A stretch of DNA of 6,945 nucleotides from Spirochaetaceae bacterium (GTDB lineage Bacteria; Spirochaetota; Spirochaetia; JABEVK01). This document shows positions 6,089-6,945 of this stretch, piece after piece. A program made the translations under genes and the position numbers. Below the pieces are notes generated by a model. That model made no database searches and was not told the origin of the DNA. It saw only the letters and a list, made by a program, of their open reading frames with translations. Positions within the stretch are counted from its first letter, which is position 1. Each line of letters begins with the position of its first letter. The DNA lies in the NCBI GenBank assembly GCA_023265735.1, contig JAHFSN010000106.1, forward strand, positions 1 through 6,945. Direction: 5' to 3'.

Positions 6089-6499
6089 TTAGGCGTTGGC
6101 CGTGAACGGCGTGAAATCCCCGACCGGAACCACCCGCTCCACCTTGGGGAAACCCGAATCCGGATTTTGGGGGAAGAGGAGGCTGAAGGCCAGCGCCGCA
6201 CCGCCCGCCAGGGCTCCGGCCCAGGCTCCGAACGCGACCCAGCCTACGGCGAGCAGCGCCCCGGGAATGACCAGCAGTCTGACGATTCCTCCCAGGGCTG
6301 CCCCGGAAGGGGTGCTCACTTCCACAAAGTCACCGGGAGAAAGGTTGAGATTCTGGTTGTTGAGTGCTTTGAACTCCACCTTGGCGGTGGCGTCGGCGCA
6401 ATGACAGACGGCTCCGTCGCCGCTGCAGCACGCCAAAGGGGCAAACGACACCCAGACGTGGCGGCCCTCAATTTTCGTGATCGTCCCTTGCTTGTTCAT
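6089..6499 (-). CDS. RseC/MucC-family (SoxR-reducing system) membrane protein
   Basis: This small inner-membrane protein has 136 residues. Its layout is that of the RseC/MucC family: MNKQGTITKIEGRHVWVSF, a cysteine cluster CCSGDGAVCHC (C24, C25, C32, C34), a small beta domain with LNLSPGDFVEVSTP (51-64), and two hydrophobic helices at about 71-90 and 92-109, then a short tail. In the family, relatives sit near rse or rsx/rnf genes and have been linked to SoxR reduction or envelope stress. The role here is not known, and neither system is visible. I chose the ATG at 6499 because AGGAGG lies 6 nt upstream and because MNKQGTI fits the family N-terminus. An alternative start at 6571 adds 24 unrelated residues. 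It overlaps the end of the upstream YmdB-like gene by 32 nt, suggesting one operon. It converges on cheB with a 27-nt gap. Confidence 0.8.
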   Translation of the reverse strand: MNKQGTITKIEGRHVWVSFAPLACCSGDGAVCHCADATAKVEFKALNNQNLNLSPGDFVEVSTPSGAALGGIVRLLVIPGALLAVGWVAFGAWAGALAGGAALAFSLLFPQNPDSGFPKVERVVPVGDFTPFTANA

Positions 6500-6945
6500 G
6501 GGGTACCTCCTGGCAAGATCTTTGAAAGGGTTGTATTGACCGGGCCTTGCCGGTCTCATCTGTTTCGACAAAAACGCCTTGGACGGTGAGGTCTCTCCAG
6601 CACTCCGTGCTCCGGTCAGGGACCCCCGTGAGAAACCTTCGAATTTCCCCTGCCGGCTCGAAGCCCCCTACCGATTGCCGGGAGCCTGTTCGGCCGGCGT
6701 CGGTGATGACTGCCGTCCCCCGGGGCAGCACCTGGGCGTCGGCCGTGGGAATCTTCTGGTGGCTGCCGATCACCGCGCTCACCTTGCCGTCGGCCCAATG
6801 GAAGAAGGTTCCTTTTTCGGCGGTGGTCGCCCCGTGGAAATCGACAAGCACGTGCGGGGTCTCCCTGCGGATTAGGTCGAGGAGGCCCTCCAAGGTGGCG
6901 AAGGGGCTGGGCAGATGGGTCTTGTGGAAGCCGCTTTGGCCTAGC
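6468..6945 (-). CDS. YmdB-type (TIGR00282-like) metallophosphoesterase, C-terminal part
   Basis: The last 158 residues of a calcineurin-like phosphoesterase enter from the right edge. The family includes Bacillus YmdB, a 2',3'-cyclic-nucleotide phosphodiesterase affecting motility and biofilm choice. Recognisable parts are VDFHGATTAEKG (a metal-ligand histidine region), FHWADGKVSAVIGSHQKIPTADAQVLP, GTAVITDAGRTG, SVGG, and LTVQGVFVETDETGKARSIQ, the usual end of the family. The metal-binding pair normally written GTHTHV is GSHQKI here, so the second histidine is replaced by lysine. About 20 extra residues follow the normal end, using DNA that overlaps the start of the RseC-like gene by 32 nt. 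The N-terminal metal-binding half (DxxG, GNH-type motifs) is outside the window, so activity cannot be judged. A possible TTG start at 6893 is only internal; the frame remains open to the edge. Confidence 0.88.
   Translation of the reverse strand, partial: LGQSGFHKTHLPSPFATLEGLLDLIRRETPHVLVDFHGATTAEKGTFFHWADGKVSAVIGSHQKIPTADAQVLPRGTAVITDAGRTGSRQSVGGFEPAGEIRRFLTGVPDRSTECWRDLTVQGVFVETDETGKARSIQPFQRSCQEVPHEQARDDHEN
6506..6511 (-). promoter_or_regulatory. Strong ribosome-binding site for the RseC-like gene
   Basis: The minus strand reads AGGAGG followed by a 6-nt spacer to the ATG at 6499. It is the only near-perfect Shine-Dalgarno in the window. It lies inside the end of the preceding YmdB-like gene and decides the start of the RseC-like protein over the upstream in-frame ATG at 6571. 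Confidence 0.85.

Overview
The window is a GC-rich bacterial chromosome segment with ordinary, densely packed genes. It shows no mobile element, RNA gene, CRISPR array or phage feature. A didermic, LPS-type envelope is implied by three consecutive Lpt transport genes. My best guess at lineage is a GC-rich spirochaete-like organism. This rests on my memory of how spirochaete RpoN proteins begin (M-x-x-QRP, then QEQ, KM), on the form of the YmdB-like protein (AGRTGS, SVGG), and on the chemotaxis pair. The placement is tentative, and other Gram-negative phyla, such as deltaproteobacterial groups, are not excluded.

Layout. Positions 1-4019 form one minus-strand block read right to left: pyrG, lptC, lptA, lptB, then the first 78 codons of rpoN, cut by the left edge. 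pyrG/lptC and lptA/lptB overlap by 4 nt (ATGA), and lptC/lptA overlap by 44 nt, so translation is probably coupled. A 227-nt spacer separates lptB from rpoN. It holds a hairpin and a good sigma-54-like site, and it happens to stay open in the rpoN frame.

Positions 4020-4111 are a 92-bp divergent promoter region with two sigma-70-like promoters facing away from each other. From it the plus-strand pair cheR-cheB (4112-6061) runs right and ends in a hairpin. Facing it from the right edge on the minus strand are the C-terminal part of a YmdB-type (TIGR00282-like) metallophosphoesterase and an overlapping RseC/MucC-family membrane protein.

How the genes work together. PyrG makes CTP, which among other uses supplies CMP-sugars and CDP-lipids for the envelope. 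LptB powers lipopolysaccharide extraction, LptC receives the lipid and LptA carries it across the periplasm. RpoN is the alternative sigma factor commonly found next to lptB. CheR and CheB are the opposing methyltransferase and methylesterase/deamidase of chemoreceptor adaptation. I did not find a convincing undescribed system. The points most worth checking are the rpoN spacer, the near-leaderless divergent promoters, and the lysine in place of a metal-binding histidine in the YmdB-like protein.
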